Origin: Lentzea kentuckyensis | GTDB taxonomy: Bacteria > Actinomycetota > Actinomycetes > Mycobacteriales > Pseudonocardiaceae | DNA: 64,000 bases | Direction of reading: 5' to 3' | NCBI RefSeq assembly: GCF_002150765.1 | Contig: NZ_MUYM01000032.1 | Coordinates: 1-64,000 of the forward strand | Shown: piece after piece, positions 17,898-26,548 of the stretch | Layout of the letters: every line of letters begins with the position of its first letter | Numbering within the stretch: position 1 is the first letter of the stretch | Notes under the pieces: generated by a model | The model's database searches: none | Seen by the model: the letters and a program-made list of their open reading frames with translations, nothing else | Told to the model about the DNA's origin: nothing | Made by a program: the position numbers and the translations under genes

Positions 17898-19061
17898 CTA
17901 CCGGGTCGCGCGGCCGCCCTTCGAGACGGTTGCGCTGACGTTCATGCGCTTGCTGAGCTTGAACATCTGGACGGGGCTGCTGCTCACCATCTCCTTGTAG
18001 ATGACGGCGGCGCGTCCCTTCAGGCAGATCCTGCGCGGGGTCTCGTCGGCACGGGTGAACCCGATGACCGCGTCACGGCGGCCGAGGCTGATCGGCTGGT
18101 GGTAGTAGCCGAACCGGAACGGCTTGGCCTGCTTGCCGCGCAACAGGCGGGCGATGGTGTCGGCGGTGTGCTGGGCGGTGGGCAGGCCGCTCTGGCAGGT
18201 GCCGTGCAGTTCTCCCCAGGCGAGCCGGATCGCGGCGGCGTCACCGATGGCGTGGATGTCGGGATGCGACACCGACCGCAGCACCGCGTCCACCACGATC
18301 AGGCCGCGGCCGTCCACGGCCATGCCTGACTCCCCGGCCAGCGGCGACACCTTGACGCCCGCGGTCCACAGGCAGGCGTCCGATTCGAGGAGTTCGCCGG
18401 TCTCCAGTTCGACGGCGTCGGGCAGCACCTTGGCGATCCGCCGGCCGGCCGCCACCGTCACGCCGAGGCGATCCAGTGACCGGTGGAGGTACGCGCGTGC
18501 CTCCTCGCCCAGCATCGAGCCGGGCTCGGTCGTGCTGATCAGCGTGACGTTCAGGTCGGGGCGGGCTTCGGCGATCTCGGTCGCCGCCTCGATGCCGGTG
18601 AGTCCGCCGCCGCAGACGGTGACGGTGTCGCCCGCGGTGAGTTCCCCCAGCCGGTCGCTGAAGCGCGCGGCGGCGTGCAGACCGTTGAGAGTGAAGGCGT
18701 GCAGGTCCGCGCCGGGAACGACGCTGGTGTCAGTGGCACTGCCCAGCGCGTAGACCAGGGTGTCGTAGTCCAGCCGCGTGCCGTCGTCGATGGTGACGGT
18801 GTGGCCGTCGGGGTCGATGGCGGTGGCCTTGCCCTGCACGAACGTGATGTTCGTGCCCGCGACCAGATCGGGGATCCGGTGGTCGGCCAGAGTGTGACCG
18901 GCGGCGATCTGGTGCATCCGCAAGCGCTCGGTGAACCGCGCCGACGGGTTGACGAGCGTGATGCGGACACCCATCCGCCGCGTGCGGTGCGCAAGTCGGA
19001 TCGCGGCGTACATGCCGGTGTATCCCGCACCCAGAACGACGACGTGGTGGTTGTTCTCCAT
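17898..19061 (-). CDS. FAD-dependent NAD(P)H oxidoreductase (NDH-2-like)
   Basis: 387 residues. FAD-binding Rossmann motif VVVLGAGYTGMYAAIRL at the N-terminus, a second nucleotide site VTVCGGGLTGIEAATEIAE (about 150-168), the LWTAGVKVSPLA segment, and the flavin-closing HPDIHAIGDAAA (about 267-278). The overall layout is that of type II NADH dehydrogenase/AIF-like reductases. The acceptor is not known. It is strikingly placed: the only gene between two copies of a tRNA-Asn 3' end, with its stop eight bases after the intact tRNA. ATG with GAGGGG upstream. A cargo gene of a small integrated element is one reading. Confidence 0.85.
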   Translation of the reverse strand: MENNHHVVVLGAGYTGMYAAIRLAHRTRRMGVRITLVNPSARFTERLRMHQIAAGHTLADHRIPDLVAGTNITFVQGKATAIDPDGHTVTIDDGTRLDYDTLVYALGSATDTSVVPGADLHAFTLNGLHAAARFSDRLGELTAGDTVTVCGGGLTGIEAATEIAEARPDLNVTLISTTEPGSMLGEEARAYLHRSLDRLGVTVAAGRRIAKVLPDAVELETGELLESDACLWTAGVKVSPLAGESGMAVDGRGLIVVDAVLRSVSHPDIHAIGDAAAIRLAWGELHGTCQSGLPTAQHTADTIARLLRGKQAKPFRFGYYHQPISLGRRDAVIGFTRADETPRRICLKGRAAVIYKEMVSSSPVQMFKLSKRMNVSATVSKGGRATR

Positions 19062-19174
19062 GGCCTGTCACCCCTCACGATCACGTCACCGGATCTCGAT
19101 GACGGTCATCTGACAAGCCAACCTGCTCGAACCTGACACCTCCGATTGTGATCCACGACACATCAAACGGGAGG

Positions 19175-19211
19175 CGCGGGAGGACCAGGTTCGAGTCCTG
19201 GCAGGGGAACT
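19175..19211 (+). repeat. Direct repeat copy B: truncated tRNA-Asn remnant
   Basis: 36 of 37 bases match copy A. I find no sequence upstream that could pair with its acceptor strand CAGGGGA, so it is a 3' fragment, not a tRNA. The downstream lipoprotein gene ends within it (its stop codon uses 19210-19212). Confidence 0.75.
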
Positions 19212-19803
19212 ACGGCTGAATGGCGTCGAAGAGCTGCTTCGCCACGACTCGGGCTTCACTGCGGCACTCCTCGCTTCGCGGATCCACCTCCTTCGATCGG
19301 CTGTACCGCGTCATCAGCACCACGTTCGCGTCGAGAGTCTGCAGCCGGCAACTGGGGCCGACACCGGGATCAAGCCAACGGGCATCGGAACCCAGGTTCA
19401 CGCTGGCGTCCTTCTCAGCGCCCGTCTGCGTGCTGTTGCTGAACGCCAGCTTCGCCCGCTCCACGCCGGCGGAGTCCGGCCTGTTCTCGTAGAGGGCCAC
19501 GTCAAAGTTGATCATCAGCACGGAGCCGCCGCCCTCCGACGTGATGAAGGTGCACGTCAGCCCGAACTCGTCGGAGCTCCGGGTCGGCTCGGCCTTCAGA
19601 GCGGGCGGCAGGCCGGGGACCTTCTGCTGGATTTCCGGACAGCTCCGGAAACTCGCGGAGGCGTACTTGACCGGACCTGGAGCCGGGGTGGTGGTCGGCG
19701 GCGGGGCGCTGGTGAAGGTGGCGGTGGGCACAGGTTTGACGGTGCAGCCACCGACGAGAGCCATGGTCGTGATCGCCACCCCGATGATCGGGCGTGGCCT
19801 CAT
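19210..19803 (-). CDS. DUF3558-like lipoprotein
   Basis: 197 residues from an ATG at 19803 that overlaps the stop of the upstream gene. Signal peptide MRPRPIIGVAITTMALVGGC ends in a lipobox (VGGC). The mature part starts with a Pro/Thr-rich linker and has the DUF3558 pattern of spaced cysteines (RSCPEIQQ, LTCTFIT, PSCRLQT, EECRSEA) and LDPGVG. Such lipoproteins accompany ESX-like gene sets in Pseudonocardiales. Last gene of the four-gene operon. Confidence 0.75.
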   Translation of the reverse strand: MRPRPIIGVAITTMALVGGCTVKPVPTATFTSAPPPTTTPAPGPVKYASASFRSCPEIQQKVPGLPPALKAEPTRSSDEFGLTCTFITSEGGGSVLMINFDVALYENRPDSAGVERAKLAFSNSTQTGAEKDASVNLGSDARWLDPGVGPSCRLQTLDANVVLMTRYSRSKEVDPRSEECRSEARVVAKQLFDAIQP

Positions 19804-20519
19804 CCGGTCACCGCCTGTGGCCACGTCCCGTTCTTGAACTTGGGGTCGGACATCTGGCTCATGAGGTCACGCACCTTGCTGAGCGCCTCCATGAACCGGT
19901 TGGCGATGGCCACCAGCATCCCCAGGTACTTGCCGACGAGGTCGCCGATGGCACCCGCGAGCGCGTCCACGGCGAACGGGATCTCGACGACGGTCGCGGC
20001 CTCGACCGCGGCTCCGACGAGCGCGCCCAGGAAGTCGGTCGCCAGCTGGGCCAGGTTGACCATGTACTCGACGTTGTACTTGGCGATGTCCATGAGCCAC
20101 TTGCTGACCATGTCCGCCTTGGTCCCGACGGTGACGATCGCGTCGTTCTGCACGCCGACCTTGTCCTGGTAGGCCTGGCTCGCCTCACCCTCCCACTCGT
20201 AGGCCAGGTGGGTCTTGGCGTGGACGAGGTTGTTCACCGGTTGCTGCACTTCGCGGAGCCACGCGAAGGACTGCCGGATCAGCGAGATCACCGGGAGCTG
20301 GTGATCCACGGCCGTCCTGATCAGCTTGAACACCTTGTCCATGTACTCACGGATCTTGTCGAGCGCGGGACGGATGACGAGCATGGCCGGGCCGAGCAGG
20401 TACCGCCAGTCGTTGATGTGGTGAACGGCCTTGTTGAAGCTGTCGGCGCAGCCACGAGCCTTGTCCTCAAGGCCGTCGAAACACTTGTTCAGGTCTTCTT
20501 CCTGGGCAGGGGCAGTCAT
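19800..20519 (-). CDS. WXG100-like ESX-associated protein, long form
   Basis: 239 residues, all helical. A WEG turn (AYEWEGEASQAYQDKV, about residue 110) matches the W-x-G hairpin of WXG100/ESAT-6-like proteins. It is followed by a second half with hydrophobic helices (FLGALVGAAVEAATVV, FAVDALAGAIGDLVG) not found in short WXG proteins. Probably a type VII secretion substrate or partner; no ESX ATPase or EccC is in the window. I choose the ATG at 20519 over a TTG four codons earlier. It follows the smaller WXG-like gene by 15 bases. Confidence 0.65.
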   Translation of the reverse strand: MTAPAQEEDLNKCFDGLEDKARGCADSFNKAVHHINDWRYLLGPAMLVIRPALDKIREYMDKVFKLIRTAVDHQLPVISLIRQSFAWLREVQQPVNNLVHAKTHLAYEWEGEASQAYQDKVGVQNDAIVTVGTKADMVSKWLMDIAKYNVEYMVNLAQLATDFLGALVGAAVEAATVVEIPFAVDALAGAIGDLVGKYLGMLVAIANRFMEALSKVRDLMSQMSDPKFKNGTWPQAVTG

Positions 20520-20534
20520 GCGGGTGGTCAACTC

Positions 20535-20882
20535 CTACACGTGGTACGTCTTGTCGAGATCGAGCTTGTTGATGCTCTCGGTCCGGTCGTACTCGTCCGC
20601 GATCTTCCGCAGCGTCGCGTCGATCTGGCCGAACTCGATGGCCGCGCCTGTCAGCAGTTTCTCGATGTACTCGCGGAACTCGTTGTACTGCCTGGCCTCC
20701 GCGTCGGCGTTGATCATTCCCACGCCCAGGGTCGCCAGGTCGCCCACGAAGAACGCGGTGTTCGCGAGCCAGGTGCGCTGCACCGCCGACACGATCGGCG
20801 TGGTGGCGTCCACGCGCTGCTGCCAGATCTTGGCCTCGTCCCGGATCTTCTGGGTGACGACCTTGAAGTCATCGCTGCCCAT
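20535..20882 (-). CDS. Small WXG100-like helical protein
   Basis: 115 residues from the ATG at 20882 (MGSDDFKVV). Two long amphipathic helices flank a short turn containing TWLANTAFFVGDLA in place of a strict W-x-G. The size, helical content and position next to a larger WXG-like gene suggest an ESAT-6-like partner. The C-terminal helix (FGQIDATLRKIADEYDRTESI) resembles the EspC-type end. Start overlaps the upstream gene by 14 bases. The family call is tentative. Confidence 0.6.
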   Translation of the reverse strand: MGSDDFKVVTQKIRDEAKIWQQRVDATTPIVSAVQRTWLANTAFFVGDLATLGVGMINADAEARQYNEFREYIEKLLTGAAIEFGQIDATLRKIADEYDRTESINKLDLDKTYHV

Positions 20883-21603
20883 TCCAGTCCCTCCCCCGCA
20901 ACACGTTGAAATCCGAGAAGTACTCGTCGTCCGCCTCGCTGCTGCCGCCACCCCGCGGCCGCACGGCAGGCTGCTCTCCGGGGTCGATCCCGAGGCCCGC
21001 CCGGACGAACATCTGCAGGGCGTCCTCGGACAGCACGGTGTCCGAGGGGTTGTCCAGCGCCTGGGGGTTGCCGTGGATCGCGACCGGACCCCCGGCCCGC
21101 ACGTGCAGGGTGAGGTAGCCGAGCGGACTGCGGATGTCGGAGACCTCCAGCCGCTTCGGCTGTTGCTGCTGGCGGCGGATCGCGTCGTACTGGTCGGCCA
21201 TGGCGTTGATCCGGGCCGTCGTCCTCGTCTGCCACTCCTCCGGCGACAGGTCGGCGGGGTCCGCGAAGGCTGCGGGAGCGGGCGCGCTCGCATGCTCCGG
21301 CGGCCGGTGGGCGAACTCCACGGCGAACGCCCGCTGAACCGCGGTCACATAAGTGTTGTAGAGCGCGGCCGGAAAATGCTCTGGCCGCAGGTGTTCGAAC
21401 CACCGTGCCCGAATTCGGACGTTCGTCACCTTCCGGTCCTTGTTCACGGTGACAATGACGAATCCGCTCGGATCGCGCGCTTCGTAAGTGTCGGCCGGCT
21501 CCAGCTCACGACCACCCGGACGGGTGAGTTCGGCGAAATGCGCGCGGGTTCGCGGATCGTCGGGAATGTCGAGTTTGGCCAGCTCAAGGTGCTCAAGCGG
21601 CAC
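20869..21603 (-). CDS. YbaB/EbfC-like protein of an ESX-like operon
   Basis: 244 residues, first gene of the operon. The strand-strand-helix section FVIVTVNKDRKVTNVRIRARWFEHLRPEHFPAALYNTYVTAVQRA (about 48-92) resembles the YbaB core, in which a short beta sheet precedes a long helix. YbaB-like genes often head WXG100/DUF3558 sets in Pseudonocardiales. The C-terminal third (GYLTLHVRAGGPVAIHG...SEDALQMFVRAGLG) is unfamiliar. GTG start with GGGGG nearby. Role unknown, possibly DNA-binding or a chaperone. Confidence 0.6.
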   Translation of the reverse strand: MPLEHLELAKLDIPDDPRTRAHFAELTRPGGRELEPADTYEARDPSGFVIVTVNKDRKVTNVRIRARWFEHLRPEHFPAALYNTYVTAVQRAFAVEFAHRPPEHASAPAPAAFADPADLSPEEWQTRTTARINAMADQYDAIRRQQQQPKRLEVSDIRSPLGYLTLHVRAGGPVAIHGNPQALDNPSDTVLSEDALQMFVRAGLGIDPGEQPAVRPRGGGSSEADDEYFSDFNVLRGRDWNGQR

Positions 21604-21697
21604 ATTACCCCCAGGTGTGTGCTCGATTGCGTCCCGTCGAACATAGCGGTGTCCAATGGATCTCGCAGAGCGAACGGAAATTCCGCACCGACAGAGT

Positions 21698-24600
21698 TCA
21701 GCGGAAGTCGCGTGACTTCGACGGAATGCGCAGGTCGAGGTGCTGCAACCGGTCCGCCATCAGGCTGACCACCCCCTCCGCCGACTCGACCACGCCCCGC
21801 ACCAGCATCGCCCCGCTGCTGCGCGCCACCCGCCGGTACCGCGCCCACAACCCCTGCGAGCACACGACGTTCACCATCCCGGTCTCGTCCTCGATGTTGA
21901 GGAACGTGACCCCGCCCGCGGTCGCCGGACGTTGCCGATGTGTCACCGCACCCCCGATGAGCACCCGAGTTCCGGGCTTCACCGCCGAGAGCGCGGCAGT
22001 GGGCAGCGCACCCATCGCGTCCAGCTGGGACCGGACGAACTGGGTGGGGAAGCTGTCCGGCGACAGGCCCGTGGCCCACACGTCCGCCACCGCCAGCTCG
22101 ACGTCGTCCATGCCGGGCAACGCGGGCGCGTCCACGCCGACCGTGGTGCCGGGCAGGCGGTCAGGCCGGATCGCGGCGACCGCGCCGGCGGCCCACAGCG
22201 CCTCGCGACGCTCCAGCCCGAAACACCCGAAGGCGCCGGCGGTGGCCAGGGCTTCCACCTGGGCCGTGCTGAGCTGCACGCGGGAGCCGAAGTCCTCCAT
22301 GTCGCGGAACGGTTGTGCGGCAACGATTCGTTCGGCGTCCGCGGCACCGACACCGCGCACCGCCGTCAAGCCGATGCGGACCGCGTTCGCTCCCTCGAAA
22401 CGCTCCAGGCCCGCCCACGGGAGCGACGAGTTCACGCACGGGCCGTGCACCGTCACGCCGTGGCGGCGGGCGTCGGCGACCAGTGACTGCTGGGAGTAGA
22501 AGCCCATCGGCTGGGCGCGGAGCAGGGCCGCGCAGAAAGCCGCCGGGTAGTAGAGCTTGAACCACGCGCTCACGAACACCAGGTGCGCGAACGACAGGGC
22601 GTGCGACTCGGGGAAGCCGAAGTTGGCGAACGCCAGCAGCTTCGCATAGATCCGCCCGGCGAGTTCCTCATCGATGCCCTGCGCGGCGCAGCCCTCGTAG
22701 AAGCGGTCGCGCAGGCGTTCCATGCGGGCGGTCGAGCGCTTGGCGCCCATCGCGCGGCGCAGTTCGTCGGCCTCGGCGGCGGTGAAGCCGGCCACGTCCA
22801 CGGCGATCTGCATGAGCTGTTCCTGGAACAACGGCACGCCGTACGTCTTGTGCAGAGCGTTCTCCAGCAACGGATGGTCGTAGTCCCACTCCTCGACCTT
22901 GTTGCGGCGTCTGATGTACGGGTGCACCGAGCCGCCCTGGATCGGACCCGGCCGGATCAGGGCCACCTCGACGACCAGGTCGTAGAACTCGCGCGGCTTC
23001 AAGCGCGGCAACGTCGCCATCTGCGCGCGGCTCTCCACCTGGAAAACACCGACGGAATCAGCTTTCTGCAACATCTCGTAGACACGTTGGTCCGTGAGAT
23101 CGATGCGCCCCATGTCCACGTCGACGCCTTCGTGCTCGCGCACGAGGTCGATGGCGTAGTGCAGGGCGGAGAGCATGCCGAGGCCGAGCAGGTCGAACTT
23201 CACCAGGCCGATGGACGCGCAGTCGTCCTTGTCCCACTGCAGCACCGTGCGCTTGTCCATGCGCGCCTTCTCCACCGGGCACACCTCGCTGACGGCGCGG
23301 TGGCAGATCACCATGCCGCCGGAGTGGATGCCCAGGTGCCGCGGGAAGTTCTCCAGCTGCGCGGACAGCTCCAGCACCGGGCGCGGGATGTCGCAGTCGT
23401 CGGTGGTGGTGCCCAGCGGGCCCCATCTGTCTATCTGTTTGCTCCACGCGTCCTGCTGGCCCGGCGAGTGGCCGAGCGCGCGGGCCATGTCGCGCACCGC
23501 GGACCGGGCGCGGTAGGTGATGACGTTCGCGACCTGCGCGGCGTGCCGGCGGCCGTACTTGGCGTAGACGTGCTGGATGACCTCCTCGCGCCGGTCGGAC
23601 TCGATGTCGACGTCGATGTCGGGAGGGCCGTCGCGGGCGGGGGCCAGGAAGCGTTCGAAGAGCAGGTCGAAGCGGACCGCGTCGACGTTGGTGATGCCGA
23701 GCGCGAAGCACACCGCGGAGTTGGCGGCACTGCCCCGGCCCTGGCAGAGGATGTCGTTCTTCCGGCAGAAGTCCACGATGTCGTGCACGACGAGGAAGTA
23801 ACCGGGGAACTCCAGCTGTTCGATGATCTTCAGCTCGTGCTCGATCTGCCGGAACACCTTCTCGTCACCGTCGGGGTACCGCCGGTGCGCGCCCTCGTAG
23901 GTGAGCTTGCGCAGCCAACTGCTCTCGGTGTGGCCGGGCGGCACGTCGAACGGCGGCAGCCGCGGCGCGACCAGTCTCAGGTCGAACGCCAGCTGCATGC
24001 CGAGCAACGCGGCGTTGTGCACGGCGCCGGGGAAACGGCGAAACCGGTGGAACATCTCCTCGCCGCTGCGCAGGAACGCGGCGGGTGACGGCGGCAGCCA
24101 GCCGGCCATGTCGTCGAGGCTGCTCCTGGCGCGCACGGCGGCCATCGCGGCGGCGAGCCGGCCACGACCCGGAGTCGCGTAATGGACGGCATTCGTTGCC
24201 ACGACCGGAAGTTTGAGGTCCTGCGCCATCGCGTAGAGGAGGTCGTTGCGCTTGCTGTCCTCCGGCAGGCCGTGGTCGGTCAGCTCGACGTGCACGCGTC
24301 CCTTGCCGAACAGGTCGGTGAGCCGGACGATCTCCCGGTACGCCGCCTCTGGCCCTTCCCTGGTCAGCGCTCTGCGCACGGTTCCCTTGCGGCATCCCGT
24401 CAGCACCACGACCTCACCGTGGGTGTCCGCGACGATCTGGTCGATGTCGTAGACGGGTTTGCCCTTCTCCGCGCCGTCGTCGAGGTGGCCGGTGGTGAGC
24501 GTGCGGCACAGGGCGTGGTAGCCCTCCTGTTGGCGCGCGAGGAGAAGCAGGTGATCGCCCTCGGGATCCGGTTCGCCGTTGGCAGGCTTGCCGAGCCCGA

Positions 24601-24985
24601 TGCTGAGCTCGGCGCCGAACACCGTGTGCATCCCGAGTTCCTTGGCCGCCTCGGCGAACCGCACCACGCCGTACATGCCGTCGTGGTCGGTGATCGCGAT
24701 GGCGTCGAGTTTGAGCCGTTGCGCCTCCTCGACGAGCTCCTCCGGGTGGCTCGCGCCGTCGAGCCAGCTGAAGTTGGAATGGCAGTGCAGCTCCGCGTAC
24801 GGCACGCGCTTGCGGGTGACCGCGAGCTCGTCCACGCGCAGCTCGAAACCCGGCGGCGCGGTGTACCGGTCGCGGTGCCGCGACCACCCTGGACCGTCGC
24901 CGCCGTCGGGTTTCTGCTCGACTGGCTTGCCGGAGAGGGCGCGCTCCAGCTCCTTCCAGCGGACCGGAGGGTTATTCCAGCCCAT
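21698..24985 (-). CDS. dnaE2: Error-prone DNA polymerase III alpha subunit (mutasome)
   Basis: 1095 residues. N-terminal PHP domain (YAELHCHSNFSWLDGASHPEELV, ITDHDGMYG), the polymerase palm with catalytic aspartates in PPDIDVDIESDRREEVI and in the KFDLLGLGMLSAL region, finger motifs (VFQVESRAQM, GGSVHPYIRRR, LFQEQLMQIA), and a C-terminal OB-fold (VTFLNIEDETGMVNVVCS). It lacks the extra C-terminal domains of replicative DnaE1. It carries out damage-tolerant synthesis with ImuB and ImuA', encoded upstream. ATG at 24985 with AAGGA; the start lies inside the 24-codon ORF. Expected to be SOS-induced through the box at 27362-27379. Confidence 0.95.
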   Translation of the reverse strand: MGWNNPPVRWKELERALSGKPVEQKPDGGDGPGWSRHRDRYTAPPGFELRVDELAVTRKRVPYAELHCHSNFSWLDGASHPEELVEEAQRLKLDAIAITDHDGMYGVVRFAEAAKELGMHTVFGAELSIGLGKPANGEPDPEGDHLLLLARQQEGYHALCRTLTTGHLDDGAEKGKPVYDIDQIVADTHGEVVVLTGCRKGTVRRALTREGPEAAYREIVRLTDLFGKGRVHVELTDHGLPEDSKRNDLLYAMAQDLKLPVVATNAVHYATPGRGRLAAAMAAVRARSSLDDMAGWLPPSPAAFLRSGEEMFHRFRRFPGAVHNAALLGMQLAFDLRLVAPRLPPFDVPPGHTESSWLRKLTYEGAHRRYPDGDEKVFRQIEHELKIIEQLEFPGYFLVVHDIVDFCRKNDILCQGRGSAANSAVCFALGITNVDAVRFDLLFERFLAPARDGPPDIDVDIESDRREEVIQHVYAKYGRRHAAQVANVITYRARSAVRDMARALGHSPGQQDAWSKQIDRWGPLGTTTDDCDIPRPVLELSAQLENFPRHLGIHSGGMVICHRAVSEVCPVEKARMDKRTVLQWDKDDCASIGLVKFDLLGLGMLSALHYAIDLVREHEGVDVDMGRIDLTDQRVYEMLQKADSVGVFQVESRAQMATLPRLKPREFYDLVVEVALIRPGPIQGGSVHPYIRRRNKVEEWDYDHPLLENALHKTYGVPLFQEQLMQIAVDVAGFTAAEADELRRAMGAKRSTARMERLRDRFYEGCAAQGIDEELAGRIYAKLLAFANFGFPESHALSFAHLVFVSAWFKLYYPAAFCAALLRAQPMGFYSQQSLVADARRHGVTVHGPCVNSSLPWAGLERFEGANAVRIGLTAVRGVGAADAERIVAAQPFRDMEDFGSRVQLSTAQVEALATAGAFGCFGLERREALWAAGAVAAIRPDRLPGTTVGVDAPALPGMDDVELAVADVWATGLSPDSFPTQFVRSQLDAMGALPTAALSAVKPGTRVLIGGAVTHRQRPATAGGVTFLNIEDETGMVNVVCSQGLWARYRRVARSSGAMLVRGVVESAEGVVSLMADRLQHLDLRIPSKSRDFR

Positions 24986-25046
24986 CACGTTCCTTGCGCG
25001 GCAACGGGATCAAGGTCTCCAGCAGATCCCAGTAGTCGTCCTGCAT
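24972..25046 (-). CDS. 24-residue ORF between imuB and dnaE2
   Basis: ATG at 25046 overlaps the imuB stop by one base (TGATG), so translation can be coupled. The peptide begins MQDDYWDLLETLIPLPRKER and ends DGLE. Its TAA lies 14 bases inside dnaE2. Acidic-aromatic start, basic end, predicted helix. The tight coupling on both sides argues for real translation, either as a functional micropeptide or simply to carry ribosomes from imuB to dnaE2. I do not recognise a family. Confidence 0.5.
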   Translation of the reverse strand: MQDDYWDLLETLIPLPRKERDGLE

Positions 25047-26548
25047 CAGTCGTACACCCCTTCCAGAAACCACCTCTGGTCCCTGCGGATCAGCAGGAAC
25101 GCCTGGTCGTTCGTCTGCACCTGGATGCGCGCGGCCCGGTGCGGATCCGGCGCCCACCACCGTTCGTCGACCGGCCACGGTCCGGCCCACGCCGCTATCT
25201 CCTGCGTTTTCCCTTTGACGATCAGCTTTTTCGGTTGTGCGGTGAGTTCGAGCCGGCCGGTGACGCCGACCGCGTTGCCCTCCGCGTCCTTCAACTCAAC
25301 GGGGTCGTCGGCGAGCGTCGCGGGTGCTCTCGGAAGCCGGCCTGGCCACGGGTGGTCCGGGTTGGTCGACGACACCCGTTCGTCACCCCACGGCACGAGC
25401 CTGACCTGCTCCTTCGGCCCTCTGCCGCCGTCGAGCACCGGGGTGAGCACGGCGTCCGGGCCGAGCAGACCCTGGACGTGCGACAGGGCCCGCACCGCGC
25501 GTTCGTCGTCGTGGCCCCACAACCCGAGCTGCAGCGCGGTGCCGTTGACGACCTCGACGGGTTCGAGGGTGAGCGTCCTGATGCCGGACGTGAGCCGCTC
25601 GCGGGTGAGCCAGCCGTCGAGCTGCCAGCGCACGCGGTCCGCGATTCCCCGTGGTGTCAACGGTTCCGCGGCCCGCCAGACCCGGTGCAGTTCCTCGTCG
25701 GTCTCGGTGCGGGCGTGGATGCCGAGCCGCGTGCACGCGAGACTTCTGCTCGCGAGGTTCTCGTGCAGCCGTTCCGAGAGGATCTTCGCGGCGAACGCGG
25801 CCGAGTCGATGCGGTCGACCGGTTCGTCGAAGGTCTCCGCGACGGCGAGTTCGGGCGCGGGCCTGCGCTTGTCGAGCGGACGTTCGGGCAGGCCGCGCGC
25901 CAGCCGGTGCTGCCGGGTGGCCGGACCGCCGAACCTCGACGCGACGGCGTTCTCCGGCACCTCCGCGAACGCGCCGAGCGTCTTCAAACCCAGTCTGCGC
26001 AACAGGTCGACCAGCTCCGGCGCGTCGAGTTCGTGCACGCCCAACGGTCCGAGGAACTCCGCGGTCCGGCCCGGCGGCACGATCACGTTGCGGTGCGCGG
26101 CTTTCGTGGCCGCGAACAAGCTGTCGGCCACACCGACCTGAGCCTCGACGTTCGTCTGCGCCGCGATGTGGTCGACGATCCGTTCGGCTGCCTGCTCGGC
26201 GGTCTTGAAGTACCCGACCGGTCCCCGCGCCGGCACCGCGACCAGTCCCGGCTGCACGACCTCGATGCCGGGCGCGACCTCCTCGACGGCCACCGCGACC
26301 GGCTCGAAGAACCGGGCGTCGCGCTGCGGGTCGTGCTCGAAGGTGATCAGCTCGGGGCACATCGACTCGGCCATGCGCTTGCGCATCGCCCGGCGAATCC
26401 CCTCGGTGCGCGCCACGGCCGAGGTGGACACGATCTCGTTGCCGTCGACGACCGCCACCGGCACGTGCTGACCGGTGCCGGTGGCGGTGCAGGCGGCGAC
26501 GACCGGCCAGTCCGGGCACCAGACCGCGAGGAGACGGGTGTCCTTCAC
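25046..26548 (-). CDS. imuB: ImuB, Y-family-polymerase-like mutasome hub
   Basis: 500 residues. N-terminal Y-family-like palm (RLLAVWCPDWPVVAA, GIRRAMRKRMAES, VGVADSLFAATKAAH) and helix-hairpin segment (LLRRLGLKTLGAFAEVPENAV). The clamp-binding motif QLGLWG (about 345) corresponds to QLPLWG of M. tuberculosis ImuB. The C-terminal ERWW...FLLIRRDQRWFLEGVYD module binds partners in the family. ImuB lacks polymerase activity and links DnaE2 and ImuA' to the sliding clamp. GTG start overlaps the imuA' stop; second gene of the operon. Confidence 0.93.
   Translation of the reverse strand: MKDTRLLAVWCPDWPVVAACTATGTGQHVPVAVVDGNEIVSTSAVARTEGIRRAMRKRMAESMCPELITFEHDPQRDARFFEPVAVAVEEVAPGIEVVQPGLVAVPARGPVGYFKTAEQAAERIVDHIAAQTNVEAQVGVADSLFAATKAAHRNVIVPPGRTAEFLGPLGVHELDAPELVDLLRRLGLKTLGAFAEVPENAVASRFGGPATRQHRLARGLPERPLDKRRPAPELAVAETFDEPVDRIDSAAFAAKILSERLHENLASRSLACTRLGIHARTETDEELHRVWRAAEPLTPRGIADRVRWQLDGWLTRERLTSGIRTLTLEPVEVVNGTALQLGLWGHDDERAVRALSHVQGLLGPDAVLTPVLDGGRGPKEQVRLVPWGDERVSSTNPDHPWPGRLPRAPATLADDPVELKDAEGNAVGVTGRLELTAQPKKLIVKGKTQEIAAWAGPWPVDERWWAPDPHRAARIQVQTNDQAFLLIRRDQRWFLEGVYD

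Noticed and set aside
19175..19211. Fifth tRNA
   Set aside because: Only the 3' half is present and no partner for the acceptor strand exists upstream.
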